A stretch of DNA of 64,000 bases from Megascapheus bottae (Eukaryota; Chordata; Mammalia; Rodentia; Geomyidae). The notes under the pieces were generated by a model. The model saw nothing but the letters and a program-made list of their open reading frames with translations, had not been told where the DNA came from and did not search any database. Both the position numbers and the translations under genes were made by a program. Shown here piece by piece: positions 37,802 to 49,662 of this stretch. The stretch is taken from contig JANJXV010000014.1 in the NCBI GenBank assembly GCA_024803745.1, forward strand, positions 2,403,001 to 2,467,000, in the 5' to 3' direction. Numbering within the stretch: the stretch's first letter is position 1; the number at the start of each line of letters is the position of its first letter.

Positions 37802-37986
37802 ACTACAAATCACTGCATACCAAATTACTAAAACGAAAACAACCAACAATACCAGATGCCCTCAAAGTTGTAGGGTAATTGGAACACTGATTCTTTTGTT
37901 GTTGGAAATACAGAACAGTACAGATCCCTTTATAGAACACTGTTGAAGCTTCTGTGTTAAATTTCCTTAAAATATGACCAAGATTT

Positions 37987-38018
<32 letters not shown>

Positions 38019-38240
38019 TACATATACATATACATATAATATACATATACATATACATATTTTTGGAGGCCCTGGGCTTGGACTCAGGGCCTGAACACTG
38101 TCCTTGGGCTTACAAGGCTAGCACTCTACTGCTTGAGCCACGGCACCATTTCTGGCTTTTTCTGTGTATGTGATAATGAGGAATCGATCCCAGGTCTTCG
38201 TGCATGCTAGGAAAGCACTCTAGGCCACACACTCAGCCCC
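37987..38240 (-). repeat. Dimeric ID-like/Geo SINE with (TA)/(TACA) tail, flanked by target duplication
   Basis: A (TA)n then (CATA)n block (37987-38060) forms the tail of a minus-strand SINE (38063-38240). ATGACCAAGATTTT (37973) and ATGATCAAGATATT (38241) match at 12 of 14 positions and flank the unit, marking insertion into the older L1. Confidence 0.75.
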
Positions 38241-39989
38241 ATGATCAAGATATTCTGTCCAGTAGTGTTTACCTAAGAAAACAATTTACTGTAAAAGAAT
38301 ACTCATTTCAATGTTAGACAAAGAGCCCTCTCATGGAAAGAAGCCTAATGTTCACCAACAAGTGAATGAATAATGGCTGCAGAATTGTAAAATTGAACAA
38401 TGCTTCGTAATTTCAGATAGAATGTATTACTGAGACATCCACACCATGAATAAATGTCAAAAAAATTATTGAGCACCAAAATATTACAGAACCAAAATAA
38501 GAACATGTTGTGTGATTTCACTCACCAAGTTTAAGTGCAGGCAAAACCAACCTGTATTGACAGCCATCAAACTGGCAACTGCTTGAAATTTCTGGGAGAG
38601 AACTTTCTAGGTTGACTACCCTGTTCACCATCTTGTTTGGTTGTTCGGTGGCTTACATAAGTGTTCAATCATAAAACCTTTTTTGGTGTTCTTTCAGATG
38701 GTGAACCACAATACTTTTTACTTTATCTTCCATTGTTTCAATGTGATTATTGCTGTTTAAAACTATAGTTTCTTTTTTTCCACCTCAACAAGTTCAGTGT
38801 TTAGGGTGCTTGCTACTTTTAAAGATTAAAAAGTTAATTAAAATATCAAAAACAGTCAAAGTGATGTTGTTAATTATATGAAATAATAGGATTTTGAAAT
38901 ACTATATGAGAATATATAAACACAAGCCTCTCCACATTCCAGACAGAAGAATTGAACTGAGGTCTTCTGACAATTAGTTCAGAAGCCTTGTGATTGGATG
39001 TGCTTGGCCTGTCAAAGGGAGAATAAGGAAACCAGAACAGTTTGAGTGGATTTGAGTATTAGGGTATAAGATCAGAGGGGAGGTTAAGGTCAAGTCATTT
39101 AGGGAATGTGGGTGACTGTGAGGGTTTGGACTATTTCTTTGGAATAGAGCTTTTCTAGAGGAAGGAAATACCATCTGAAGAAAAGGGGGAGATCCCTGGT
39201 CATTTTACTGAGTTCTGACAGAAATAAGATATGCATCTAAATGGTCCATCATAAATAGAGTCCTCTCAGCCCCATCAGATCATAAGGTTAAACAGGCCTA
39301 GAAGAGCACATTGATGTTTGCCATTGTGTAATTTCTCTATGGGGATCTTACCTAAGTTCCACATTACCTCTTTTCTAACACTGAGACTTACAATACTACA
39401 ACATCTGCTGGCCATATTGCCCAAACTGTAGAGTCCCTTGCACTATAGCATGGACCTGCTACAAAGCCTGTGAGCCCTGCTCAATAACTTATGTGCCACT
39501 TGGCATGATGACTACAGCCATATATGGGATATGTTGATTTCAAAACCCAAAAGACCTAATGGGTGCTGTGCTTCCTTCTATGGGTTTGAGTGTTCTAAAT
39601 TTCAACCCTCTGTCTTTAACTTTGGAGAACTGATAATTAATTGAAGTAACAGGTCCCCAGATCTTCCTTGCATTTTTCTCCTATCCTATGGATTATGTAC
39701 ATTTAGCAAGATATATGATGCATTAGTAAACTCTTGTTTATTATGTGTTATTACTGTGGAGCCTAATCGTGATTATATAACAATGCTATATTATGAATCT
39801 ATTCTACGTTTGATAGATCTTTAAGAGGGACATTGATCTTCTACCTACACTCTAAAATAGTAAACAAATATATAATATAATACTGTACTAATAGACTACT
39901 ATATACTATATAATATACTATAATATCCAGGGGAGTTGGGAATGTGGTATTTCCATCTGTGAAACCTCTTGCCCCAGAGGCCAGGGACC

Positions 39990-40196
39990 TGGGAGGAAGG
40001 AGGGAGGATGGAAGAAAGGAAACAAAGAAAGAGGTGAAGGAAAGGAGGGAGGGAAGGAGGGTAGGAGGAAAGGAAGGAAGGAAGGAAGGAAGGAAGGAAG
40101 GAAGGAAGGAAGGAAGGAAGGAAGGAAAGAAGGAAGGAAGGGAGGAAAGAAGGAAGGGAGGGAGGAAGGAAGGAAGGGAGGGAGGAAGGAAAGAAA

Positions 40197-40253
<57 letters not shown>

Positions 40254-40275
40254 AGGAAGGAAAGAAAAGAAAGAA
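39990..40275 (+). repeat. (GGAA)n/(GAAA)n polypurine tract
   Basis: Nearly 290 bp of uninterrupted purine-rich sequence. It begins as mixed GGA/GAA, becomes a run of about 14 GGAA units near 40070-40128, then GGGA-interrupted repeats, then about 12 GAAA units (40201-40250). Both strands read as spurious open frames. Confidence 0.9.
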
Positions 40276-40689
40276 CTTTGACTTAGTCTTCAGATCCACA
40301 GTATGGGTCTAAAAATAAAAGCTTTTAGCAATTCTATAGGGAGTGTTTGAGTGAAGAACTTATGTCCCCAAGTCCTGTGTCTCCAAGGTACAGACCTGCC
40401 TTCATTTCCTTGGCATGTTCCTTTTTGGCTGGAAAAATGTTGTAGAATCAGGTTCTTGGACATGAAAACCATGATGATGGATTTAAAGCAAAGCATCATG
40501 AACTATCTTTAATTATGCTCTCTGCAACAGGAGATCTGAAAGGCTCATTTTGATGGCCACATGTTCCAGCTAAGCCATCAGCTGGAATGACTTGAATGGC
40601 TGTGAACTGGCTCAGGAACCATGACTGAGTCTGTGAGTTAGAAGCTAGCCCTAAGCCTTCTCACAACTTAATCTTTTTTATGTTTCTAG

Positions 40690-40925
40690 ATTTTTTATTC
40701 ATATTTTTATTGTAATTAATAGAGGGGTTACAGTTATATTCGCCAGATAGAAGGTGCATTACTTCACACACATTGATACCTCTTCTTATGTTTTTGTCCC
40801 CATTTGCCTCCCCTCATCCCCTCCCCTCATCTTGTTTTCCTCCCTTCCCTATCCTATTTCAAATAAACATATACACAATATACTAGATTACAAGGTAAGA
40901 TACTGTAACAATATGAGAATAACCA
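40690..40925 (-). mobile_element. L1 3' end fragment
   Basis: The + strand TTTTTATTGTAATTAATAGA, GGGTTACAGTTATATTCGCC, AGATAGAAGGTGCATTAC, then a pyrimidine block (CATCCCCTCCCCTCATC). It is the reverse complement of the 16475-16640 type. Confidence 0.6.
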
Positions 40926-41079
40926 AGGGACAACAAAAGAGATGAGAAATAACATAGTACATTAAGAACAACATTCACTCATTATATAGCTCTTGTTTCC
41001 ATATTCTGGAGGTCCTTTCATTTAGCCTCATCCTATATGGCCTTAAGTATCTAGGTCACAACCTAATCTTGGGCTATAA

Positions 41080-41400
41080 ACTGAATATTAATACCATCAT
41101 CATCACCACTCAATCCTAAAAGCAGTAGAGATGAAGTCTTCGGGGTATAATTAGGTCATAGGGGAGGGAGAGGTAGAATCCTTCACAAATGAAATTAATG
41201 CCTTTATGAAAAAAATGAAAGAAGTGATCTTTTCCTATTCCATATAAGGAAACAAAAGGATGATAGCCATCTGAACTACAAACCAAGCAAAAGGCCTCCC
41301 CCAGGTACTGTGCACTGACCTTGACCTTCCCAGAATTGTGAGAAATCCATTTCTGTAGTTTAAGACACTCCATCTGTATAATTGTATTATATCAGCTCCA
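41080..41400 (+). mobile_element. LTR relic, ERVL-MaLR (MST/MLT1-like)
   Basis: Motifs in order: GTATAATTAGGTCATAGGGG, AATTAATGCCTTTATGAAAA, GACCTTGACCTTCCCAGAA, TTGTGAGAAATCCATTTCTG and TTGTATTATATCAGCTC. This is the same repeat type as 1060-1345 in the opposite orientation. A solitary, non-coding relic. Confidence 0.65.
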
Positions 41401-42256
41401 ACACTCTAACACATCCTGAAAACTCATTGAAACAGTATGGTATACATTATCAACTCCTGGACTTTCACTTTACTCTAAGATATTTCAGTATACGCTCCAA
41501 AAACTTTTCCAGTATTTTTCATCAGATTGTTTTTAAGCCTATATCAGACACTCATTTTTTAATTTGTAAAATCACAACTCTGTTATCTCCACATGCTATT
41601 TACATGAGTAGATAAGGTAAGGCACTTAGGGGAAAAAAAGCATAGTGCTCGTTATCTTTAAAGAGTGGCTAGGGTAGCTCTCAGTGACAGAGCACTTGCC
41701 CAGCAGGCAATAAAAGAAAACATAAAATAGAATCTCAGTTCAAGGAACCCCTACCAACAATGCGCCAATGGATTTTTTTCCCTAAAAAGCTAAAAAAAAT
41801 AATCAGCAGACATTCAAATTTTGTTTTATGATTTAACCAGTGTTTTCCTTCTCTCTAGGCATGAAATGGCTGTTCAAAAGCCATTAAAACTGTGAGTAGG
41901 CTTATTTCCTAGACTTATAGTAATAAACATCATTTCAAGTGTGAACTTGAAAAATATAAATGTGTACATTGGTTGATATTTCTTTCTCTTATTTGTTCCT
42001 CCAAACCCATCTTATTCTACTTTATCTTTGGTGCCATGACTTTGGTAGCATAAGCAATGGAGACCTCACCTCAAAACCCCACACATTCCCTCATAAAAAT
42101 AAAACTGGGAGTTGTGGTTTAAGACTAGCCAGGTTGACTGCTTATAAATGCATGGTCAATCTGTAACACGGTCCTAATGTACTCTCCTACCCCTTGTCCA
42201 AGCTTTCCCAAGAATAAAACTCACCCATAGCCACATAGACCTGGTTTGGAACATTT

Positions 42257-42262
42257 TTTATT
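42257..42262 (-). terminator. DYNC1I1: Polyadenylation signal, distal candidate
   Basis: AATAAA on the - strand (TTTATT on +). Confidence 0.35.
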
Positions 42263-42514
42263 GGTAATACTAGTGTCATATTTAGGAACCGCAGACTTTT
42301 GTTGGGCTGTGTTAGCTTGAATGACAAGTATCAATGGTCAACTATATTTGAAATATTGTTAAAGTACCTAGAAATAATAGGCATAAAAATTCATTTCGTT
42401 CCCTGCAACAAACCTCTAAAGACTTCATGTTCCCAGTGGAACTGGCATACTGTAATTGTTATTTGGAACTTAATGTAACCTCAACAGCAGCAGAGAGAAT
42501 ACAGTCCTCTCATT

Positions 42515-43067
42515 ATGCACATGCGCTAGGATCGTTTATTTTAATGCTTTCAAATAAATATGTTCCATGCAGCACACTACAATAAATAAGGAGCAGCAAT
42601 GTTCTTCTAGTAAATCCATTCATAATGTGAGTCACCATGTAAAACACCACATCTCGAGTCTTTGGCCCTGTACCATATCATGAGGCACACCACATCTGCA
42701 CCCAATCATATCTGGCTTCATATGGATTTAATAGGACTATGCCAGAAGTACGTGTAAGCACAAATTTAACCAGAGGTTTCCAGCTATTAAATACAGCTAC
42801 TAAGTAGTTAAAAGGCAACAACTAAACCCATAAATGTCCCCCCTTCTCCCTCTTCATTTCTGAGACAGAAATACAAAAGACAGCAATGCTCTAGTCAAGT
42901 TCAGGTCTAAGGAGAAAGCATACATAGGGGAAACTTGGGGCAAAGCTAGCACAATATGGTGCCCACCATGTCATAGCAATACCAATACTAAACGGACACT
43001 GAACATAGGATGATGGGGCCGACTGCAGAAGGCCAGGACAGGGTCTGGATGGGGCAGCTCGTTTCCA
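42515..43067 (-). other. DYNC1I1: DYNC1I1 3' UTR (probable)
   Basis: Begins after the stop at 43068-43070. The nearest good polyadenylation signal on the - strand is at 42535-42540, giving about 550 nt. A second one at 42257-42262 would lengthen it to about 830 nt. The end is therefore uncertain. Confidence 0.6.
42535..42540 (-). terminator. DYNC1I1: Polyadenylation signal, proximal candidate
   Basis: AATAAA on the - strand in the context GCATTAAAATAAACGATC, about 530 nt after the stop. Confidence 0.55.
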
Positions 43068-43178
43068 CTAGGCAGATAGCTCGACGGTGCCTTCCTCCTC
43101 ACTGTCAGCTCTGTTTGCGCGGATCTCCACCAGGGCCCTGGCAAATCTCGTCCATTCATCGTTGTGGGGAACTGCGAG
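43068..43178 (-). CDS. DYNC1I1: DYNC1I1 last exon (C terminus, stop)
   Basis: The coding part is 37 codons, [20 protein letters not shown] to EEGTVELSA then TAG. It corresponds to human residues about 610-645. The acceptor is TTTCCTTTGCAG at 43179-43190 on the - strand. The segment follows the last WD-repeat blade and forms the C-terminal tail; the intermediate chain scaffolds heavy and light chains in the dynein tail and links cargo through dynactin. The exon is CpG-richer than its surroundings (GTCGAG, ATCCGCGCA). Its human/mouse counterpart is exon 17, reported to act also as a limb enhancer for DLX5/6. That second role is literature knowledge, not visible here. Confidence 0.96.
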   Translation of the reverse strand, partial: LAVPHNDEWTRFARALVEIRANRADSEEEGTVELSA

Positions 43179-43699
43179 CTGCAAAGGAAATCAATGGAGA
43201 AATGACATAACAAGATATCTTTTACATCTGCAAGCCTCGACGCCGGCATGGCGTCTCCTCCCAGAGCAGACATTTCCCTCGGAATGTAAAGGAAACCAAA
43301 TATTCTTCTTTGACTCAAGTAAGACCTGAAGTGTTGCTCTTAACAATTTGGAAAAGGAATAATGTCACTCTGAGAAGTTAAAAAAAAATCACTCATGGAA
43401 TTTATGAAACTTTGAAAACTTTGGCTAACTACACAGTTACAGCAGCCACATTAAAGCACTTTTAGTAATGAAAATTCTTTGTAAGAATGTCAGACATACA
43501 GAGAACCCAGAAAATAAAAGCTGCATTATTAACCAAGATTTCAAAATAACACTGGTATTTTCTTTCTTGTCAATGCTATTGATCCTTTTCCCCCTAAAGT
43601 GTCATTAGTGTGTCAATACAGAGAGCAAAAGAACAGCTTACATATGCACAGAAATTTTCCTATTATGAAGTAATGCTTGAGTTTTTCCAGTAAGATGTA

Positions 43700-43935
43700 T
43701 ATGATGATAACTATGAATAATTGTAATACTAGCACTTGCCAAGAATTCTGCTCTAAATGCTTTATATCTATTAACTCATTGCTCACAACAATTGCATGTA
43801 GGGTAATTTATCCTATATAGAGAGAGTAAAAACATGTATTTTATAGAAAAAATGGAGGAAGAGACAGTTAAAGTAATCTAGCAAGGAGTGTATAGATAAC
43901 AAATGATTTTAACACTGTAATCTGGTTCTAGTACT
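43700..43935 (-). repeat. MIR SINE relic
   Basis: The + strand AATGCTTTATATCTATTAAC, TCATTGCTCACAACAATTGC and AATGGAGGAAGAGACAGTTA follows the reversed MIR order over more than 200 bp. Confidence 0.55.
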
Positions 43936-46389
43936 GGGCCTTATCCTACGCGTGTTCTATTGGTTTGCCTTAGATAGGAGCTGATATAATTTCCCCAAAA
44001 TATCTTTTACTATGTATAATTCAGTGAGGAGGAATTCACCCTCCCAATGGAAATTGTACCCTAAATTTTCACAAGCTGTTTTAAAAGATAATGATGTCTC
44101 TATATAGCATCCAAAAAATGAATTGCTTAAAGATATCAGGCAAGTGTTTGAAATAGAAAATTATTTGAAGATGAAAAATAGAATCGAGAAGAAATGTGAA
44201 GTATTTCATAACTAATAAAATCGATTGAGACATTACAGTCATTTTCTCAAAGTTTTACCCTATAAGATGGCATAACCAATCCATGAGTCTAGTACCCTAC
44301 GTTATTCACGTAGTGTTTATTCACATAAATACTAAGAGCATAAAAAAATTAAGAACTCATCTCCAACCCCCAGAATATGGATTTTTAACTAAAAAGAGGA
44401 GGCAAATAAATCTTAGTTTTTAAATCATTTCAGTAGCTGAAAAATTAGCCACTACACAGAGCCAGATGATTAGAACTTTAAGTTTCCATTACAGGTGATA
44501 TTTTCAGATAAGGTCTGCCCCAGAGAACTTACTGAAGAGTGACAATGTCATTCTCTAAAGTATGCCCTTAAATTAGAGCTCTAGTACTAAGGTTAAATGT
44601 TTCAAGAACATAACTCTGGAAATGGAATTACAGGTGAGGGAAATATGTTTTACTTATGTTGAGAAATGCCATAATGAGGATTTCTATTTGGCCATAGGGA
44701 TAAGGTTTTTGAACGGTTAAATACTTTTCTAGTTATTGAAATAAATCCAAATTTCTTTTCAGCAGTGACACAATGTATGATGATACCAAATAATATTGCT
44801 AGAGCTCTACTCAGGTCATTTTCTCTATTTGAAGCTCCTTTACTGTGTTTCACTGTTCTTCATTTTTGTCTTCAATTTTATATAATATTCCACTGGGGAA
44901 ATGAAGCCCCTCACCAATAAAAGATACCAGAGAGGAGAATAACCAAAAACATAAAAATCTAGGGTTGGAGTCGTTTATTTTTTTAAAAAAAGTTTCTGTT
45001 TTATCTCTCTCCTCCAATACCTGATCAAGTCCTCTTAAGAGCCACAAAACAAAAGCCCAAAGAGAGAAATTTTTAATAAAGCTACAGCTCCTCACACGTC
45101 CCTATAGCCTTAAGTATTGGGGAAAATATGAGGTCTTACGCAATATCCAGAACACATTGTTCATAAAAGTCTTCCAAACTTAAAACTACATAATTTGTTA
45201 TTAGTGTTATTTAGCAGTTTTACTGTAATAAGGATATGATGCCCTCTGCAACATTTTATTGTTAGAAATACAGAGAAATTATAATGTAAAATAAGAAAAT
45301 AGATACATATTTACATAGTTGCATGCCGTTGTAATGGCAAGACTGTTAACAAATGACCTCTGAGAGATTCTAGAACATTGAGGTTTGAGCATTTGCCCAC
45401 ATGCAGTTTAGAAAATACCTGAATATCACATGTACTATATATAATTGTGTAATGAACCTCTCAAGAGTAAATTTTGATCTGCTTGATGTAGGTGAGGTTT
45501 ACATCATTATATTATCGATCTCATGAAAATTTTCACAGTATTTGAATGCATCTTGTCCTATTTACAATCTGATGGAGTTTCATGTGACCTGGCAAAATAT
45601 TACAAGCTCATTTTTAAGTAAGTGTGTTCTACCAAGACTTTTCCTTTCTAGAATACCATAGATTTTCAGAGAAATATTAGCTTGTTTTATTCAGGAAACA
45701 AAATTCTAGAACAGAAGATGATGAAAACACAATTGCTGGAAACTGAAAACGACTTTCCTTGCCTCCTCCCATTATATTTTCTCATCTAGTTGTCTGCAAA
45801 AATAGCCCAATGGATTGTAATGTTAGATTTAGAAAGTACACTGCAGACGGTTCTGCTTTTAGAATTAAATATCACCATCAGGAAGCATTTTAAGTATAAT
45901 CTTAGCTCCAATGTGTGAATGTGTATTCACAGATTCTTTCCACACCCAAAGTAATAATGTTTGGCATTCGAATTGCTTGTAGGTAAGACCAAACAGGTGT
46001 CCTAACAAACACGAAGGCTACTCCTGTCACTTTCCATCGATTGGCTGTAAGCTAAACCTGTTTGGACACAACTAGCCTTCTCACTCTTGGAAGTTCCTGA
46101 CTCACTTTGCCTGGTACTTTGTGATTAGAATGGGCTAGCTAGGAGTCTGAGAGCTTGAAACACTTGAGAGATCCCTAGGAGATTTTTAATCTAATCCTAA
46201 GTAGGAAAAAAATATCTCTGAAGATTGAGACTGGTCTTTGTCATAAGTAGCATATAAATTTGCCCAATATGAATCATCTTGATCAGTCACCAGAGATATA
46301 CTAGTTACAGTGTTAGAATTAAAGATATGATAGCAAACCCCTTTGGAGAACGGGGACTATGATATGTAGGTGACATTAATTATGCTTTT

Positions 46390-46640
46390 GTAACTAGCTG
46401 GGTGCCGTTGACATGTGCCTTTTAATTCTGGTGACACGGAAGGCTGACTATGGAAGGATGGTGGTTTAAGATCATGCTGCACAGAAAAGTTTCTGAGACC
46501 ACTTTCCAAACCATAGCTGGGTAGAGTGGTGCACACCTGTCACCCCAAGGTATATGAGAGACTAAAATGGGCAGGTGAGGTGGGGGGGAGGTAACTTAGG
46601 CAGAAAAGTCCTCAAGACTCTTTCTCTATAGGGAAATAAT
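46390..46640 (+). repeat. Two B1-like SINE relics in tandem
   Basis: First GCTGGGTGCCGTTGACATGT, then at about 46515 GCTGGGTAGAGTGGTGCACA with CACCTGTCACCCC. Diverged 7SL-type monomers. Confidence 0.5.
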
Positions 46641-47094
46641 TACATTTTTATTGGTGGTGAACAATTTTGATAGTTTTAAAATAATAAGCTATAGAAAGAA
46701 AATCATCCATAGTTAAATCAAAAGAGCACTCTATAATAGAGAACATGTTGAACATTATGAATGGAAGTGGAGCTGGAAACATTTTGGGCTTCAGATTCAT
46801 CTGCTGAAGTCATATCAGAGTTCTGGGTGACTCATATTTTCCCACTGCTTCTGAAAATAGAGTTCACCCATAGCTGAGTCCCCTCCCCTCATATATAACT
46901 ATTTTCAAACTTTTTTTGGTGCCCCAAAGATCTCAGGGCTCTGAATCTTGAGATATTAAAATCCTAGCTCTACAAATGGCCACCTTTTATAAATATAGTA
47001 TGACCTTATTTTTACAACCAAGGGTCAGAAGGCCCAAGGTGGTTACCGAGGTAGCAATTTGATCTCAAGGAGGAGGGAAAATGAACCTCAGATT

Positions 47095-47285
47095 CGGACA
47101 GGAGACTCAAGTCCTGCTCTCATCTCTGTTGCTGGCAGTAGCTGTGCACTTAACCTCTCATTGCTCAATTGCAAAATGGGGAGGATGACGTCTGACCATT
47201 TATCAACAGAGATGTAGAGAGGATGAGAAAGGTAATGTAAGTGGAGAAGGGCTATGAGCCCAGCATGCAGTACCCATGTGCTCTT
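47095..47285 (+). repeat. MIR SINE relic
   Basis: The text CTGTGCACTTAACCTCTCAT, GCAAAATGGGGAGGATGACG is MIR core plus 3' flank. Confidence 0.55.
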
Positions 47286-47384
47286 TTACTTTAAATTATC
47301 ACTCAGATAAAACACAGCACACATGTCAAACCTGCAGCATTTTTTTTTCTGGTTGAATTTTTTTCTTGAGAAGAAGAGGGGGAG

Positions 47385-47550
47385 AATGCAGTCAAGGATT
47401 CTACAAAAGGAAGAACAGTGAGAGAAGGAGTATGGAGGGGAGGGATATGCGAGAAAGGAGTCACTCTGATTCAGATGTATTGTACTAAGAAACTGCTTTG
47501 TTAAATGGCAACTTCATACAACAACTTAAAGATAATAAAATAAATAAACA
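47385..47550 (+). mobile_element. Possible L1 3' end, divergent type
   Basis: A polypurine block (AGAAGGAGTATGGAGGGGAG) precedes GATGTATTGTACTAAGAAAC, GGCAACTTCATACAACAAC and an AATAAA-rich tail. The layout resembles the other L1 3' ends but the text differs. Confidence 0.35.
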
Positions 47551-47604
47551 AATAAATTTATTCTGATTGCTATGCAAATGTTAAGGAAGAGGATGTCTTT
47601 AGCA

Positions 47605-47932
47605 GATAGGAAAGGAAAACACAGGTCCATGCCTGTGATTCCACCTGTTTTGGAGCATGAGATCAGGAGGATTTTGAGGGCTAAGACTCATCTCAACTAA
47701 CAAGCCATCGTAGTTCATACTTGTACCCCAAACTGCATTGAAGGCAGAAGTAGAAGGATCTTTGGCTGAGGCTAGCTCTGGACAAAAAAACATGATAATC
47801 TTCTAAGAATACCTAAAAGCAAAGAAGGTCTGGGGACCTAGATCAAGTGGTAGAGTGCCTACCCCAGCAAGCACAAGACTCTTCAAAGCCTTGTACAAGT
47901 TCTTCCCACTCCCCAGCAAAAAAAAAAAAAAG
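47605..47932 (+). repeat. B1-like pair followed by an ID-like SINE
   Basis: Two 7SL-like monomers (CATGCCTGTGATTCCACCTG; TTCATACTTGTACCCCAAAC) are followed at 47827-47932 by an ID-like monomer with an A tail (ATCAAGTGGTAGAGTGCCTA, CCCAGC then about 13 A). This last one lacks the Geo half. Confidence 0.55.
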
Positions 47933-48324
47933 ACCACATAATGGCTATCTATCCATGCAGGGCAACCAAGAGCCACACCCTTTAAGAAATGCCAACAAAA
48001 TGGCAGACAGGTAATGAGTTCTGAATTACTTGCTGTAAGATCTTGAAATTGTGTTTATTTTCTAAGATCCTGCGGGAGACAAAAAAAAGTGCAAAAACGA
48101 TGGGAAAATTCATGGAAAGGGATCATTTTGGCAGCCTGCACACTCCTCCTATTTCTGAGGCTGTAGCTGGTACTGCTTTTGATCTTGGTTCCACCCGAGC
48201 CCAGGGGAGCCATCAGTCTGACTACTGAGTGTCATGCTGTACTAAGGAGCTAAAGGAGCCACAGATTGCAGAGCAGGTGGGTTTGGAGAACAAAGCCAGG
48301 GTTGACGTTTGCTAACTCAGATGG

Positions 48325-48510
48325 GAGCCGATCATGACTCTGTCCTAGTTTCACTATGTACTTGCTGTGTGTCCTTAGGAAAGGTCTTTGATCATCTTCA
48401 ATTTTGTGAAAAGATGCAAAAACCTGTTTTCTAGGACTGGTGAAGATTAAATAACAACGAACAAAATGAAGCATGGGATGCTTGACACACTGCCAATACT
48501 GAATAAATCG
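48325..48510 (+). repeat. MIR SINE relic
   Basis: The text CTTGCTGTGTGTCCTTAGGA, TTCAATTTTGTGAAAAGATG and TGGTGAAGATTAAATAACAA follows MIR in plus orientation. Confidence 0.55.
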
Positions 48511-49175
48511 TGTTGTTCATTACTTTTCCTTCTTAATATTTATTCCCTTGTGTCAATATTCTTTCATGCTTCTTTTCCTGTTCCTACACATTTTCTTCTT
48601 TTCTCTTATGTTCAGCTGCATTGTTTAGATTTTTATCCCATGTTTTATCACATTCTAGTTCTTTAAAAAAAATCTCACATAAACTATTTTCTTAATCATC
48701 TGTTTAGTTTTCTGGAGCTTTTTTGTTTTTCTTTCAGTCCACAAAAGAAATTTTGTCAGAGTTCCTTCTTCTTGTGTGTTAAACACTAGATTTAAAATAC
48801 AAGTATTCCTTATACATGTATATACACATATACACCCCCCACACACATATTTTTTATCTTCACCTGAGGTCTTTATGTCCCAATCCAGAGATTTCCTTGT
48901 TCTATTTCTTTCTGTATCAGAGTGTACATTTTTATATCAAGTTGTAAGGCCTAGTAACTGCCCAACATTCATTATAAAAATCAAGTGACTTATTTTATAA
49001 CAAAGGTTAAACACACAAATATCATGCCTGTATCCTTTTTTATAGTGCATAGCTGGCTGTTTGAACAGTTCTTAATCAAATCTCCCTGAACTTTTGCAAA
49101 ATTTAAGTGTTTATGGTACCTACAACTGATTTTACATAGCTGCATTATCTACAGTAATTCCTAACAGCACTGTGA

Positions 49176-49179
<4 letters not shown>

Positions 49180-49223
<44 letters not shown>
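49180..49223 (+). repeat. (TG)n microsatellite
   Basis: A run of about 20 TG units. No SINE adjoins it. Confidence 0.9.
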
Positions 49224-49226
<3 letters not shown>

Positions 49227-49575
49227 AAATATCTGTCTCAGGCACTGCTTAGTTTAAAAGCAGGTTAATTTTAATAGTCCCAGATACTTAGGACATTAGA
49301 AGAATATGCAGTAATTTCGGTTTGGTTTCTCAGATACATTAATCATGGCAAATAGATCAAATAAGTAGAAATGTTGGTTTCAAGATAAATATTCCATGAA
49401 TGTGTGGTTCAGTCACCTTGATAAACTTTCAATTAAATTGTCACTAAAAAATGTTTGTGGGATTCTTACACTTACCATTGATTCTGAACAGAGACAACAC
49501 CAAATATATCTTAGGTATTAACACGCACATTAAACTTTTTCTTTTAAAAAGGTATCATAGAGATCACCCTTCCAC

Positions 49576-49662
49576 TTTGATACACATTATTTTTTAACGC
49601 ATTTGCAAAACCTGAAGAAGTATATACCAGTTTGATACACATTATTTTTTCAGTGCATTTGC
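49576..49662 (+). repeat. Direct repeat of about 31 bp, period 55
   Basis: TTTGATACACATTATTTTTT recurs at 49576 and 49631, each followed within a few bases by GCATTTGC. It may be a local tandem duplication or a short target duplication. Confidence 0.8.

Larger units (their letters stand above)
36700..38700 (+). mobile_element. Ancient L1 (L1M-like), interrupted by later SINEs
   Basis: Diverged L1 text runs in order. GAAAACCTGAATAGACTA near 36760 is ORF2 reverse-transcriptase-type sequence. ACAATACCAGATGCCCTC to AGGGTAATTGGAACACTG is at 37845-37890, and AGCCTAATGTTCACCAACAA, GTGAATGAATAATGGCTG and GGCAAAACCAACCTGTATTG lie at 38345-38570. Five SINEs split it. No open frame survives. Confidence 0.6.
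30501..42514. other. Intergenic region between two convergent genes
   Basis: No coding gene is supported. Repeats fill 30.6-32.1, 36.2-38.7 and 40.0-41.4 kb. The intervals 32070-34800, 34990-36160, 38700-39990 and 41400-42500 show no assignable element apart from a poly(G)/poly(T) pair near 32862-32938 and a perfect 26 bp palindrome at 35284-35309. Open frames within 32470-33850 overlap on both strands without splice context or recognisable domains. Confidence 0.8.

Noticed and set aside
39841..40312. Long open frames on both strands in the GGAA/GAAA tract
   Set aside because: They translate only to low-complexity Arg/Lys/Glu/Gly or Phe/Leu/Pro/Ser repeats; the reading comes from the purine repeat, not a gene.
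42971..43318. Minus-strand open frame over the last DYNC1I1 exon
   Set aside because: It is in a different frame from the dynein protein; the true frame ends at 43068 and starts at the acceptor at 43179.
49576..49662. Direct repeat considered as a CRISPR-like array
   Set aside because: Only two imperfect copies, in a vertebrate intron; CRISPR arrays are not expected in nuclear animal DNA.
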